DNA of 64,000 nucleotides. It comes from Fimbriiglobus ruber (lineage in GTDB: Bacteria; Planctomycetota; Planctomycetia; Gemmatales; Gemmataceae). The notes under the pieces are model-generated. The model saw nothing but the letters and a program-made list of their open reading frames with translations. It ran no database searches and was not told the DNA's origin. Positions 53,130 through 62,230 of the stretch are shown piece after piece. The stretch's first letter is position 1. The number at the start of each line of letters is the position of its first letter. The stretch covers positions 1,178,001 to 1,242,000 of the forward strand of contig NZ_NIDE01000001.1 in NCBI RefSeq assembly GCF_002197845.1. The letters run 5' to 3'. The translations under genes and the position numbers were made by a program.

Positions 53130-53365
53130 TTCCACGCGCTCCCGATTGATAGTCTCGATCCACGCGGGCACGCCGCCCGCCCACCCCGGAACTATATCGG
53201 CACGCGGGTACGACGGACAGTAACCGGACCGCCGCCGGTCGCCCTCTGTCAAGTATTCCCGCGGCACGCGGTTGCGCCCCCGACCCTTCCTACGCACGCG
53301 GCGGTCTCGTATCTTGTTAGCAATCCTTCCTGATCCCCTCTTCCTCACGTCGGAGAATCCCGGGC

Positions 53366-55879
53366 ATGAACGCGGTACTGCGGGAATACATCCTGAAGGG
53401 CGTGTTCCTCGGGCTGTGGGCTTACCTGGCCTTGCTCCGGCCGGACTGGGCGGACGTCGGCCGCGTGATGCTGTGGGCGGGCGGCGGGTTCGCGATCGGG
53501 TTCGTCGCCGGGGCCGTCGTCCAGGTCCTCCGCGGGTATCGCCCGCTCGCCAACCTGCCCGGCTTCCTGCTGCTCGTGCTGCTCGACAGTTCCTTCTTCA
53601 TCTACCTCGGCCTGATCGGCGGCGTCGCGGCCGGCGTCCTCTTGTACGTCGCCCCGGAAGTCCCCGAAGCCAACGAGGCGCTGGCCGCCGTGGCGGGCGG
53701 GCCGGCGCAAGTCGCGTCGCTCCCGGGGCGCGACTGGTTGGGGTGGTGTGCGCTGGCCGGGGCCGTCCTCGGGTTGCTGCTCTATCGGCTGCGTCAAGTC
53801 AACGACCGCTTCTGGCGGCTCGGGCTGGGACTCGTTCTCGGGGCCGCGATCGTCTACTTTGCGATCACTTACCTCGGACAATATCCGCCGTTCGCCACGG
53901 CGGAGGCCCAGCAAGTCTTCGCGCGGGTGCTGTTACTCGGGCTGCCGTTCTTTTACCTGCTGACGTTCTGCGGCGAGGCGGAAGAGTCGGAGGTCGAAAT
54001 CGCTGCCTTGTGCGCGGGGCTGGGGATCGGGCTATTTCTGCTCCGCCTCTCGTCCAACCTGCCGCAGTACGGCGACAAACTCATTTTTATCGTGCCGATC
54101 GGGTTGTACTTCGTGTACGTGACGCGGGTGCAACCGGGCCTGCGCGTGTTCAAGCACACCCTCCGCGGCTTCGGCAACCTCTCACTCGGCCGCACGCGGA
54201 ACGCGATCCTCAGCTTCCACCGCGCATTGCAACTCGACACGCGAAACGCCCTCGCTGCACAGGGTCTGTGGCAACTCCACCGGCGGGTCGACGTGACCCA
54301 ACTGGACGACGACACGGTGCGTTTCCTCAACTTCGATTTCTGCCTCGATCTCGCGGCCGGCTTGATTATCAAGGACCGCGCGCCGACCGAAAGCGAACGG
54401 GCCGAAGCGACCAAAATGCTCGACCTCGTGGAGCGGCAGAAGCCGGCCCTCCTCGCCCGCGTCGACTACCTCCGGGCGGTCACGCAGACCCACGGCAAGC
54501 ATTTCGACGCGGCGGCCGAGGCGCTGAGCCGGTTGCTGAACCCCGAGACGCCCTACCAGGTGACGGAGATCCGAAGCGCGGTGCTGTTGCCGGCCTGGAA
54601 CCTGGCCCTGCACCTGCACCCCGAGATCGTCAAGCGACTCGGCGTGGCGGAACTGGCGAAACCCGGCCGGCGGATCGAGGCCATCGGGGCGGTCGAACGC
54701 GAACTGGCGAAGCAGGCCGACGACCCAGTCGCGGGCGACTTGAAACGAGAACTGTACGCCGGGCTGAGCGAAGCCGAGTTCGTCTCCGCCGCCGCCACGG
54801 CCCCGCCGGCCGATTTCAACTACGACTACGTGGAACAACTCGGCCTCGCGCTGATCGCCGAAACCGACCCTAACCGGATCGAGCGCGGCATGGCCTACCT
54901 GCGGATCGCCGGCCGCGGTTTGCCGCAACGCGGGCCGACGATCTTCAAGACCCTCGCGGACCTGGCCACCAAACTGGGCCACGCGGACGAGGCCCACGGC
55001 TACCTCGGTCAAGTGAAGCGTGCCGGCCTGACCGCCGGCCCGGCCAACTTGTCGGCCGACCAGCGCGACCTCTATCTCGCCGCGCTGAAGAAACTCGCCG
55101 AAGACAACGCCGCCCGCAACGACTTCGCGGCCGCGGTCGACGACATGCGGCTGTACGTCGAGGGCGGCAAGGAAGACGCGAACACTCTGCGTCGGCTCGC
55201 CGAGTTGTACGCCGAGAACAAGGACGCCCTGAACGCGCTGCTCATCACCGAGCGCGGACTGCTGTACGCCAAGAACGACCCGGACCTGCTCGCGAAGAAG
55301 GACAGTTACTACTTCTCGGTCGATGTGGACCGGCTCCGCACGGTCAAGGACAAGGTGTCCGGCTGGTTCGACGTGGCCTACTGCGTGCGCAAGGCCAAGC
55401 AGGTCGCCGACCAGAAGGAAGCCGATCTGGATACGCTCGATTACGGCCTCCACCTCGCACGACTCGCGCGGGTCGTCGCGCCCGAGAACCACGCCGCACT
55501 ATTGGCTGAAGCGAGATTGCTGTTACGAAAGGGCGAACGGCAACAGGGCCTGACCATTCTCGAAGACATTCGCGAAGCCAAGCGTGGTTCCGGGGAGGAA
55601 GAGGATGCCTGGTACATCGCCACGCGCATCCTGGGCGATCTCTACCTGGACGAACTCGATCGACCGGACCTCGCCATTCTCTGCTTCGAGGACTACCGCG
55701 AGTACCAGCGCAGCGGCGCGGACACGCTTTTCCGACTCGGCCAGGCTTACGAAGCAAAAGGGGACAAACTAGCCGCCAAGCGGGCTTACGACACGGTCAC
55801 CGCCTACCCGCAGCACCCCCGATATTGGGACGCAACCGAAGCCGTGCGGCGATTGAAAGAGGAATTGAACAACAAATAG
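53366..55879 (+). CDS. Membrane protein with C-terminal TPR domain (837 aa)
   Basis: Function unknown. The first ~265 residues contain about seven hydrophobic helices (for example VMLWAGGGFAIGFVAGAVVQ, FLLLVLLDSSFFIYLGLIGG, LGLGLVLGAAIVYFAITYLG, IFIVPIGLYFVYV). The rest is a soluble, TPR-like helical repeat region (ILSFHRALQLDTRNALAAQG; LGDLYLDELDRPDLAILCFE; TLFRLGQAYEAKGDKLAAKR). The layout suits a scaffold with cytoplasmic TPRs. ATG 53366 with GGAG upstream. Downstream come the tandem and inverted repeats. Confidence 0.8.
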   Translation: MNAVLREYILKGVFLGLWAYLALLRPDWADVGRVMLWAGGGFAIGFVAGAVVQVLRGYRPLANLPGFLLLVLLDSSFFIYLGLIGGVAAGVLLYVAPEVPEANEALAAVAGGPAQVASLPGRDWLGWCALAGAVLGLLLYRLRQVNDRFWRLGLGLVLGAAIVYFAITYLGQYPPFATAEAQQVFARVLLLGLPFFYLLTFCGEAEESEVEIAALCAGLGIGLFLLRLSSNLPQYGDKLIFIVPIGLYFVYVTRVQPGLRVFKHTLRGFGNLSLGRTRNAILSFHRALQLDTRNALAAQGLWQLHRRVDVTQLDDDTVRFLNFDFCLDLAAGLIIKDRAPTESERAEATKMLDLVERQKPALLARVDYLRAVTQTHGKHFDAAAEALSRLLNPETPYQVTEIRSAVLLPAWNLALHLHPEIVKRLGVAELAKPGRRIEAIGAVERELAKQADDPVAGDLKRELYAGLSEAEFVSAAATAPPADFNYDYVEQLGLALIAETDPNRIERGMAYLRIAGRGLPQRGPTIFKTLADLATKLGHADEAHGYLGQVKRAGLTAGPANLSADQRDLYLAALKKLAEDNAARNDFAAAVDDMRLYVEGGKEDANTLRRLAELYAENKDALNALLITERGLLYAKNDPDLLAKKDSYYFSVDVDRLRTVKDKVSGWFDVAYCVRKAKQVADQKEADLDTLDYGLHLARLARVVAPENHAALLAEARLLLRKGERQQGLTILEDIREAKRGSGEEEDAWYIATRILGDLYLDELDRPDLAILCFEDYREYQRSGADTLFRLGQAYEAKGDKLAAKRAYDTVTAYPQHPRYWDATEAVRRLKEELNNK

Positions 55880-56301
55880 CGGTATCCTCGTACACGATCC
55901 GGGCGGTGGGTCCGCGTCGGCCCCCGGTGTCCCCGGGAGGGTGCCCAGTGGGTCCGCGTCGGCCCCCGGTGTCCCCCGGCGGGTGCCCAGTGGGTCCGCG
56001 TCGGCCCCCGGTGACCCCGGGAGGGTGCCCAGTGGGTCCGCGTCAGCCCCCGGTGTCCCCGGGCTCCCGCCCGGGTCTACGTTAGGCCGCCCCGGAGGGG
56101 CGGAAATCCGGCGCCCGTGTGAGGGACTGGACGCCTCGGCCGTCACGGTCTTCCGCCCCTCCGGGGCGGCCTAACGTAGACCCGGGCGGGAGCCCGGGGA
56201 CACCGGGAGAAGGACCCCACCAACTACTGGAAACCGCCCGTGTACCGGGGCGGAACACCGACGAAATCGGCGGCACACATTGCTCACGTCCGGAGGTTCG
56301 C
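55880..56301. repeat. 42-bp tandem repeat (4 units) followed by a 57-bp perfect inverted repeat
   Basis: Units of GTGGGTCCGCGTCGGCCCCC and 22 more bases start at 55906, 55948, 55990 and 56032, differing by one to three substitutions; the fourth is truncated. It runs into an inverted repeat with perfect 57-bp arms at 56049-56105 and 56151-56207 (GGTCTACGTTAGGCCGCCCC inside the arm) around 45 nt. No gene; proline-rich frames across the units are repeat artefacts. The promoter of the next gene lies in the last ~90 bases. Confidence 0.88.
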
Positions 56302-57285
56302 ATGGACCCGACTCTCGACCGGCGTAACCTGCTCGCGTATTCGGCGACCCTCGGCGCCGGCTTTCTCGCCGCTCCGGCCGCGACGCAGGCCGCGGACAAA
56401 GCCGCGCCGCGCAAGAAGTACGCGATGAAGAAGTCGATTAACCTCTGGGCCTTTCCATACCCCGAGAAGATGAATCTGGAGCAGTGCCTGCGGCTCGCGA
56501 AGGCCGCCGGGTTCGACGGCATCGAACTGAACTACGACCTCGACAACGACCTCTCGCCCAAGTCCGGCCCGAAGGAATACGCGGCCATCCGCCAGATGGC
56601 GGACAAGATCGGCATCGCGATCAGTGGCGTCTGCTCGTTCCTGTTCTGGCCGTACCCGCTGTCCAGCAACGACCCGGCCAAGCGAAATCGCGGGATCGAG
56701 CTGGCCGCGAAGATCACCCAGGCGGCACACGACCTCGGCACCGAGAACGTCCTGGTCGTCCCCGGCGCCGTTCACATCCCCTGGCGGACCGACCACGAGC
56801 CGGTGCCGAACGACGTGTGCGACAAGCGGGCGAAGGACGCGATCGGCAAACTGCTCCCGCTCGCGGAAAAGCTGAAAGTCTGCCTGAACATCGAGAACAT
56901 CTTCTTCAACGGCTACCTGATGACGCCCGGCGAGATGATCGAGTTCGTCGACGGGTTCAAGTCCGACCGGCTCAAGGTACACTTCGACACCGGCAACATC
57001 ATGATGTACCAGTTCCCCGAACACTGGGCCCGCCAGCTCGGGTCGCGCATCAAAAACGTCCACCTCAAGGAATTCACCAAGAAGGGTCAGGACTACTCGC
57101 TCGAAGCCTTCCGCCCGCTTCTCGACGGCACGACCAACTGGCCCGCCGTCATGGAAGCATTTGAAGAGACAGGCTACCGCGGCTATCTCACGTTTGAATA
57201 CTTCCACCCTTATCAGCACTACCCCGAAGCGTTGATTTACCAGACGGCCGACTCGCTCGATCGGATGCTGGGACTGAAAAGCTAA
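56302..57285 (+). CDS. Exported sugar-phosphate isomerase/epimerase-like TIM-barrel protein (327 aa)
   Basis: Xylose-isomerase-like TIM barrel (AP endonuclease 2 superfamily). The N-terminus has a Tat-like D-R-R-N-L-L-A-Y-S-A and a hydrophobic stretch. Barrel features: A-A-G-F-D-G-I-E-L-N, NVLVVPGAVHIPW, CLNIENIFFN, VHFDTGNIMMYQFPEHW, IKNVHLKEF and a late GYRGYLTFEYFHPY. Metal ligands would be the E of IEN, D of FDTGN, H of VHLKE and E of FEY. The substrate is unknown. ATG 56302 follows GGAGG. Confidence 0.88.
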   Translation: MDPTLDRRNLLAYSATLGAGFLAAPAATQAADKAAPRKKYAMKKSINLWAFPYPEKMNLEQCLRLAKAAGFDGIELNYDLDNDLSPKSGPKEYAAIRQMADKIGIAISGVCSFLFWPYPLSSNDPAKRNRGIELAAKITQAAHDLGTENVLVVPGAVHIPWRTDHEPVPNDVCDKRAKDAIGKLLPLAEKLKVCLNIENIFFNGYLMTPGEMIEFVDGFKSDRLKVHFDTGNIMMYQFPEHWARQLGSRIKNVHLKEFTKKGQDYSLEAFRPLLDGTTNWPAVMEAFEETGYRGYLTFEYFHPYQHYPEALIYQTADSLDRMLGLKS

Positions 57286-57378
57286 GAATGGACTCGAAAA
57301 GCATCGCATGGCATCGGTACTCACCGCCGGGTAATATCACTGTTGTTCCCGTCTGCTCCCCCACATGTGGGAGAAGTA

Positions 57379-58701
57379 ATGTTCAGGAATCTGGTATTCA
57401 CTTTAGTGTTGTCGGGGCTGTGTCTGAGCCCGGAACTCTGGGCAGACGACGCCGAAGAGAAGGCCATCGTGTACGTAAGGAAACTCAACAGAGTCGTTAC
57501 GCGCGACGAGAAGGCACCCGGGAATCCCGTCATCGGCGCCGACCTGCGCGACGCACCGGTGACGGACGCGGGGTTGAAGGAACTCGCCCCATTCCAACAC
57601 CTCACCACCCTCGATCTGTCCAACACGCGAGTGACGGACGCGGGACTCAAGGATGTGGCTTCGTTTCGACACCTCACCACACTCGGTTTGAGCGGTACGA
57701 AGGTGACGGACGCGGGGTTAAAGGAACTCGCCCCACTCCAACACCTCACCACCCTCGATCTGGTCCACACGCCGGTGACGGACGCGGGCGTGACGCACCT
57801 GGCCGCACTGAAGAACCTGACCACCCTCAACCTGGGCATCACGCCGGTGACAGACGCGGGCGTGAAGCACCTCGCCGCGCTCCCGCACCTCACCACCCTC
57901 GGCCTGAGCCGCACACGGGTGACGGGCGTGGGCTTGAAGGAACTCGCCACCCTCGAGCAATTGACCACCCTCGACCTGAGCTTCACGAAGGTCACGGCCC
58001 CCAGCCTGAAGGAACTCGGCACACTCCGACACCTCACGTCCCTCGACCTGTACAGTACGAGAGTGACGGACGACGGCCTGAAAGAACTTGGCACACTCCA
58101 ACGCCTTAACACCCTCGACCTGAGCCACACGGACGTGACGGGCACGGGACTGAAGGGACTCGCTCCGCTTCAGGACCTCACCATACTCACGTTGTTTGAC
58201 ACGCCGGTGACGGACGCCGGGCTCAAGGAACTGGCTCCGCTCCAAAACCTCATCTCACTCTGTCTGAACTCCACGCGGGTGACGGATGCGGGGATGAAGG
58301 AAGTCGCCGCGCTCAAAAACCTCACCTCGCTCAACCTGATCAACACGGGCGTGACGGGCGCGGGGATGAAGGAACTCGCCGGACTCCCACAACTCGCCAA
58401 TCTCTACCTGGACCGCACGCGGGTGACGGACGCCGGCGCAAAGGAACTCGCCGCGCTCACACAACTCACCGCACTCCAACTCCAGAACACACAACTGACG
58501 GACGCGGGGCTCAGGGAACTTGCCGCACTCAAAAAGCTTTCCAGGCTCTACCTGAGTGGCACGAAAATATCGGACGCCGGCGCGAAGGAACTCGCCGCAT
58601 TCCGACAACTTGCCATACTCGACCTACAGAACACGCAAGTGACGGACGCGGGGCTCAAGGACCTTCAGAAGGCTCTCCCAAATTGCTTAATCTTGCGTTA
58701 A
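57379..58701 (+). CDS. Exported leucine-rich-repeat protein, 15 exact 24-residue repeats (440 aa)
   Basis: A signal peptide (FRNLVFTLVLSGLCLSPELWA) and a ~45-residue cap are followed by 15 consecutive repeats of precisely 24 residues, consensus V-T-D-A-G-L-K-E-L-A-x-L-x-x-L-T-T-L-x-L-x-x-T-x, and a shorter sixteenth ending CLILR. This is the cysteine-free relative of the RNI-type LRR common in planctomycetes; likely protein-binding at the cell surface. Repeats 1, 3 and 10 share long identical DNA stretches, suggesting repeat expansion. ATG 57379 is preceded by GGGAGAAG. Confidence 0.9.
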   Translation: MFRNLVFTLVLSGLCLSPELWADDAEEKAIVYVRKLNRVVTRDEKAPGNPVIGADLRDAPVTDAGLKELAPFQHLTTLDLSNTRVTDAGLKDVASFRHLTTLGLSGTKVTDAGLKELAPLQHLTTLDLVHTPVTDAGVTHLAALKNLTTLNLGITPVTDAGVKHLAALPHLTTLGLSRTRVTGVGLKELATLEQLTTLDLSFTKVTAPSLKELGTLRHLTSLDLYSTRVTDDGLKELGTLQRLNTLDLSHTDVTGTGLKGLAPLQDLTILTLFDTPVTDAGLKELAPLQNLISLCLNSTRVTDAGMKEVAALKNLTSLNLINTGVTGAGMKELAGLPQLANLYLDRTRVTDAGAKELAALTQLTALQLQNTQLTDAGLRELAALKKLSRLYLSGTKISDAGAKELAAFRQLAILDLQNTQVTDAGLKDLQKALPNCLILR

Positions 58702-58912
58702 GCAGTCACACGCACACCGTTGCCTTATCGTCCGCCGCAGGCTATAGCCTGATGGCAAAAAAGGTGGGCAATCGATCGACACCCGCCGCACAAATAGAGT
58801 CAAAACTTGCGATCGCGCGCGGTGGCCGACGAACCGCAGTGGCCTCTCGGTGTCCGATTCCGCTAGCCACTCCTCTTCCGTCACGGCGCGGCTCTCCTCT
58901 GTAAACGAGAAA

Positions 58913-58954
58913 GGTGTGCGTGGCCTCGTTCGTCCGAACGAGGCCACGCACACC
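58913..58954 (-). terminator. Perfect 20-bp hairpin after the receiver-like gene
   Basis: GGTGTGCGTGGCCTCGTTCG (58913-58932) pairs perfectly with 58935-58954 around a TC loop. It lies 29 bases past the stop of the minus-strand gene at 58983 and between convergent genes; no long U-run. Confidence 0.6.
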
Positions 58955-58982
58955 CGTCACCGCCCGTCGCCGGGGTCTCCCC

Positions 58983-59399
58983 TCAATTCCCCAGCACGGC
59001 TCGCGCGACCGCGGCCACGCCCGTCCCCTCCGGCAAGTACCCGACCGCCCCGGCGAAGCGGGCGTACCGGGCTTGCCGGGCGTCCTCCGGCCCGACCAGG
59101 ATGATGCGGGCGTGCGGCCGGGTGAGGCGGAGCTTCGCGCAGGTCAACAGCCCACTCTCGTCGCCGGGCGTGACGGCCAGGACGACCGCCGTGACTTTCC
59201 CGCGGAGTGCCGCCCGGCTGACATCCATGCTATCTGCGACACAAACCACATCCCAACCCAACTGCCGGAAATAAGCCTCGACCTCGGCCGCGAACGCCGA
59301 CTTGACCAGGCCGAGGACCAACCGGGGAGCTTTCTTGCGGCCCGGCTCGGTCGCCGCGCGAGGGCAACAGGTCGTGTCCAAGGTCTTGAAGGCTGTCAT
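58983..59399 (-). CDS. Degenerate receiver-domain protein (138 aa)
   Basis: Looks like a CheY-type alpha/beta receiver from about residue 25 (RLVLGLVKSAFAAEVEAYFR...GWDVVCVADS...TAVVLAVTPGDESGLLTCAKLR...ARIILVGPEDARQARYARFAGAVGYLPEG). The acidic pair after strand 1 is missing (LGLVKS), the phospho-acceptor Asp after strand 3 is Ala (V-L-A-V-T-P-G) and the strand-5 Lys is Glu (Y-L-P-E). It is therefore a pseudo-receiver that cannot be phosphorylated in the usual way. No output domain. Start ATG 59399. Confidence 0.72.
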   Translation of the reverse strand: MTAFKTLDTTCCPRAATEPGRKKAPRLVLGLVKSAFAAEVEAYFRQLGWDVVCVADSMDVSRAALRGKVTAVVLAVTPGDESGLLTCAKLRLTRPHARIILVGPEDARQARYARFAGAVGYLPEGTGVAAVARAVLGN

Positions 59400-59772
59400 C
59401 GTCTGCCCCTCTCGTAAAACAATCCTGCGAGCCGCGCTGCTAACCCGACACGGGACGTTTCCTATTAGTTCGCCGGGAAACCAGCGAACTTGCGCGCGAC
59501 TCGTGAAGATTTTTCAAATCCGCTCCCCCCGCTAAAACCCCACGGTCTGGCGGCGGGGCGGACTTTCTGCTTGCCACGGCCCGAAGTCGGGGCTAGAAAC
59601 GAACTTCCGCAGCCCCTTATCCGTGCCTTGACCGACACCCGCGTCGACGGGTGCCGTGAGAAAAAGAGGTTAGGATAATAGTGGGCAAGTGTCCATAACG
59701 GTTGTCGCTTTGTAGCCAGCCGACGCGACCAATTGACCGATCTTCCCGATTCTCCCGAGGGGGCTCCGACTG
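59400..59772. other. Divergent intergenic region
   Basis: No gene seen. It should contain the promoters of the receiver-like gene (minus) and the isomerase gene (plus). A short palindrome CACCCGCGTCGACGGGTG lies near 59,636-59,653; its function is unknown. Confidence 0.5.
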
Positions 59773-60693
59773 ATGAGCGCGCGCATTTCGATCGGAACTT
59801 GGGCCTACATCTTCAACCAGGAAGTCCCGACCAACGACTTCCACGTCATCCTGCACAAACTTCAGGACCTGGGGTACGACGGCGTCGAACTGGGCGGCTT
59901 CAACCCCCACCCCGGCCCGGACACCTGCGCGACCAAGGAAGCCCGCGCGAAACTCCGCAAGGAAGTCGCCGACCACGGGTTAAAATTCTCGGCCCTGGCC
60001 GCGGACCTCTGGTCGCAGAAGCTCCTGACCGTGGAAGACAGCGGCCCGTTCATCGCCGCGTTCGCCAAGAACGTGATGTTCGCCGACGACCTCGGCATCG
60101 ACTGCATCCGCGTCGACACGGTCGAGCCGATCACCGTGGTCCAACAAGGGCAGGTGACGAACGAGAAGGCGTTCGAGCGGGCGGTCAAGGCGTTCGACCT
60201 GTGCGCCAAAATCGCGGCCCAGCGGAACATCCGCATCTGCTGGGAGTTCGAGCCCGGGTTCCCGATCAACAAGCCGAGCGAGATTCTTGCCCTCGTGGAC
60301 GAAGTCCGCGTCAAGCGCAACAACCCGAACTTCGGCGTCCTGTACGACACCTGCCACGCCCACATGTGCGCGGCCATCGGGGCGAACCAGATCGGCGCGA
60401 AGGAGACCCTGAAGGGCGGCGCCCTGGAGCTGCTGGAAAAGCTCAAGGGCAGCATCACGCACACCCACCTGATCGACAGCGACGGCTCGCTGAACGAACA
60501 CAACACCTCGACGCACAACCCGTTCGGCACCGGCCACCTGAACTTCGACCAGCTCATCCCCGCGATCCAGGCGGCCGGCGTCCCGACCGACTGGTGGTGC
60601 GTCGACCTCTGCTTCTGGCCGAACGCGTGGGAAGTGACGGCCGATAGTAAAAAATTCCTGGACAAGATGCGGGCGAAGTACGCGGCCGCGTGA
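59773..60693 (+). CDS. Sugar-phosphate isomerase/epimerase-like TIM-barrel protein (306 aa)
   Basis: Cytosolic xylose-isomerase-like TIM barrel. Features: S-I-G-T-W-A-Y-I-F at strand 1, LGYDGVELGGFNPHPGPD, CIRVDTVEP, ICWEFEPGFPINKPSE, FGVLYDTCHAHM, ITHTHLIDSDGSLNEHNTST and a late GHLNFDQLIPAI. Metal ligands would be E of WEFEPG, D of YDTCH, H of HTHLID and a late acid. Unlike the 56302 protein it has no export signal. Its own terminator follows at 60709. With the downstream oxidoreductase it suggests sugar or inositol-type catabolism. Confidence 0.88.
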   Translation: MSARISIGTWAYIFNQEVPTNDFHVILHKLQDLGYDGVELGGFNPHPGPDTCATKEARAKLRKEVADHGLKFSALAADLWSQKLLTVEDSGPFIAAFAKNVMFADDLGIDCIRVDTVEPITVVQQGQVTNEKAFERAVKAFDLCAKIAAQRNIRICWEFEPGFPINKPSEILALVDEVRVKRNNPNFGVLYDTCHAHMCAAIGANQIGAKETLKGGALELLEKLKGSITHTHLIDSDGSLNEHNTSTHNPFGTGHLNFDQLIPAIQAAGVPTDWWCVDLCFWPNAWEVTADSKKFLDKMRAKYAAA

Positions 60694-60708
60694 CATCGTC
60701 GGCCAGTC

Positions 60709-60736
60709 ATCGGGGACGCTTCCGGGCGTCCCCGAT
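60709..60736 (+). terminator. Intrinsic terminator after the isomerase gene
   Basis: 11-bp perfect stem ATCGGGGACGC / GCGTCCCCGAT with a 6-nt loop, followed by CTGTTGTT. Confidence 0.75.
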
Positions 60737-60788
60737 CTGTTGTTAAATGAGATCACCTCTTGTTCAGACTCGACCGCGGAGGTCGCGG

Positions 60789-61448
60789 ATGATCGTCAAG
60801 CTTCATTCAGTCCCGGAAACGATGGCCGATTTTCACGAACGGCTGGGGTTCGTGCCGCTCGATCGCATCCGCATGGACCCACCCCCGGGGACGGCGACCG
60901 AAGCCGACGTGCTTCGTTACCTGGAGTCCGGCAACAAAAGTCTGTACGAACTCGTCGACGGCGTTCTCGTGGAGAAAGCGGTGGGAACGCACGAAACGAG
61001 TATTAGCACGCTGTTAGTAATTCTAATCGGGTCTTTTGTGAAGGAACATAAGTTAGGCCTTACGTTCGCGGGTGACGGACCGTTTCGCCTCGCGCCCGGG
61101 AATGTTCGCTACCCAGACGTGAGTTTCATTCCCTGGAGTTTGGTGCCCAAGGATCGCACCGCGGAAAAGATTTGGCCCGTCACTCCCGTGCTGGCGGTCG
61201 AGGTACTCAGCGAGTCGAACACCAAGGCCGAGATCGATCGCAAAATCCACGAGCTTTTCGCGACCGGCTGCAAGCTCGTCTGGATCATTGATCCCGTGAC
61301 CCAAACCGCCCGGGCTTACACTTCAGCCTCGCAGTCCAAGAACATTCCCGCGGACGGGCATCTCGACGGCGGCAAAGTCCTACCCGGCTTCCGTCTGCCC
61401 CTCGCCGAGCTTTTTCAGTCGATCGAAGAACCGGGGCAACAAGGTTGA
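60789..61448 (+). CDS. Uma2-family putative nuclease, copy 1 (219 aa)
   Basis: Uma2 (DUF820) family with a PD-(D/E)XK nuclease fold; members are abundant in cyanobacteria and planctomycetes and their role is unknown. Core: L-Y-E-L-V-D-G-V-L-V-E-K, R-Y-P-D-V-S-F-I-P (catalytic D), [10 protein letters not shown] (catalytic E) and K-L-V-W-I-I-D-P. ATG 60789 ([20 protein letters not shown]) is chosen because the paralogue starts the same way; GGAGG lies upstream. The paralogue begins 28 bases after this stop. Confidence 0.9.
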   Translation: MIVKLHSVPETMADFHERLGFVPLDRIRMDPPPGTATEADVLRYLESGNKSLYELVDGVLVEKAVGTHETSISTLLVILIGSFVKEHKLGLTFAGDGPFRLAPGNVRYPDVSFIPWSLVPKDRTAEKIWPVTPVLAVEVLSESNTKAEIDRKIHELFATGCKLVWIIDPVTQTARAYTSASQSKNIPADGHLDGGKVLPGFRLPLAELFQSIEEPGQQG

Positions 61449-61476
61449 GTAGTTGTCGTGGCGGGAGGAAACATCG

Positions 61477-62139
61477 ATGATCGTCAAATTCCACACGACC
61501 CTGGAAACGATGGCCGACTTTCACGAGCGCCTCGGCTTCGTGCCGCTCGACCGCATCCTCATGAACCCCCCACCGGGGACGGCCACGGAAGCGGACGTGC
61601 TTCGTTTCCTGGGGGCCGCCGACAAGCGGTTGTGTGAGTTAGTCGATGGTACACTGGTGGAGAAGGCGATGGGATTTGTGGAATCGATCCTCGCCTCGTA
61701 CATTATTCATAAACTTGTCGAATTTGTTAATTCAAACGACCTCGGCGTCGTTACCTCGCCCGACGGATCGTTCCGTACGATGTCGGGCAACGTGCGCTAC
61801 CCGGACGCGAGCTTCGTACCCTGGACCGCATTTCCCAACGGCGAACTCCCCACGAACAAGATATCCCTCGTCCCACCCGTACTGGTGGTTGAAGTTCTCA
61901 GCGAGTCGAACACCACGGCCGAAATCGATCGTAAGTTGCGCGAACTTTTTTCCTCCGGCTGTAGACTCGCCTGGGTCATAGACCCCGAAACCAAAACGGC
62001 AAAAGTTTATTCCTCGGCCGGCCGGTTTAAAGAACTTGCGACGGACGGCGTCCTCGACGGCGGAAAAGTACTCCCCGGGTTTCGACTCCCTCTCCCTGAG
62101 TTGTTTGCAACTACGAAAAAGCGAAAGAAGAAATCCTAG
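61477..62139 (+). CDS. Uma2-family putative nuclease, copy 2 (220 aa)
   Basis: Tandem paralogue of the 60789 protein, nearly identical over the first ~40 residues ([40 protein letters not shown]) and at the catalytic blocks R-Y-P-D-A-S-F and [20 protein letters not shown]. The middle ([20 protein letters not shown]) is more diverged, as expected if the nuclease core is under constraint and the target-facing part is not. ATG 61477 follows GGGAGGAAAC. Tail is lysine-rich (TTKKRKKKS). Confidence 0.9.
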   Translation: MIVKFHTTLETMADFHERLGFVPLDRILMNPPPGTATEADVLRFLGAADKRLCELVDGTLVEKAMGFVESILASYIIHKLVEFVNSNDLGVVTSPDGSFRTMSGNVRYPDASFVPWTAFPNGELPTNKISLVPPVLVVEVLSESNTTAEIDRKLRELFSSGCRLAWVIDPETKTAKVYSSAGRFKELATDGVLDGGKVLPGFRLPLPELFATTKKRKKKS

Positions 62140-62230
62140 CCGCAACGTTTTCAAAAAACCCGTATTCTGTCCGAATCGTGCGTCGGGGCCGCGTCACCGT
62201 GCGGCTACCTCTTCTCTTCCGGAGTGTTCC

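Noticed and set aside
55906-56065. CRISPR-like array
   Set aside because: Units are contiguous with no unique spacers, and there are no cas genes.
55825-56174. Proline-rich repeat protein encoded by the 42-bp array
   Set aside because: 42 is a multiple of three, so all frames stay open; there is no start context, and the sequence ends in a palindrome.
57570-58700. 72-bp periodic DNA considered as a non-coding repeat
   Set aside because: It is the leucine-rich repeat coding region.
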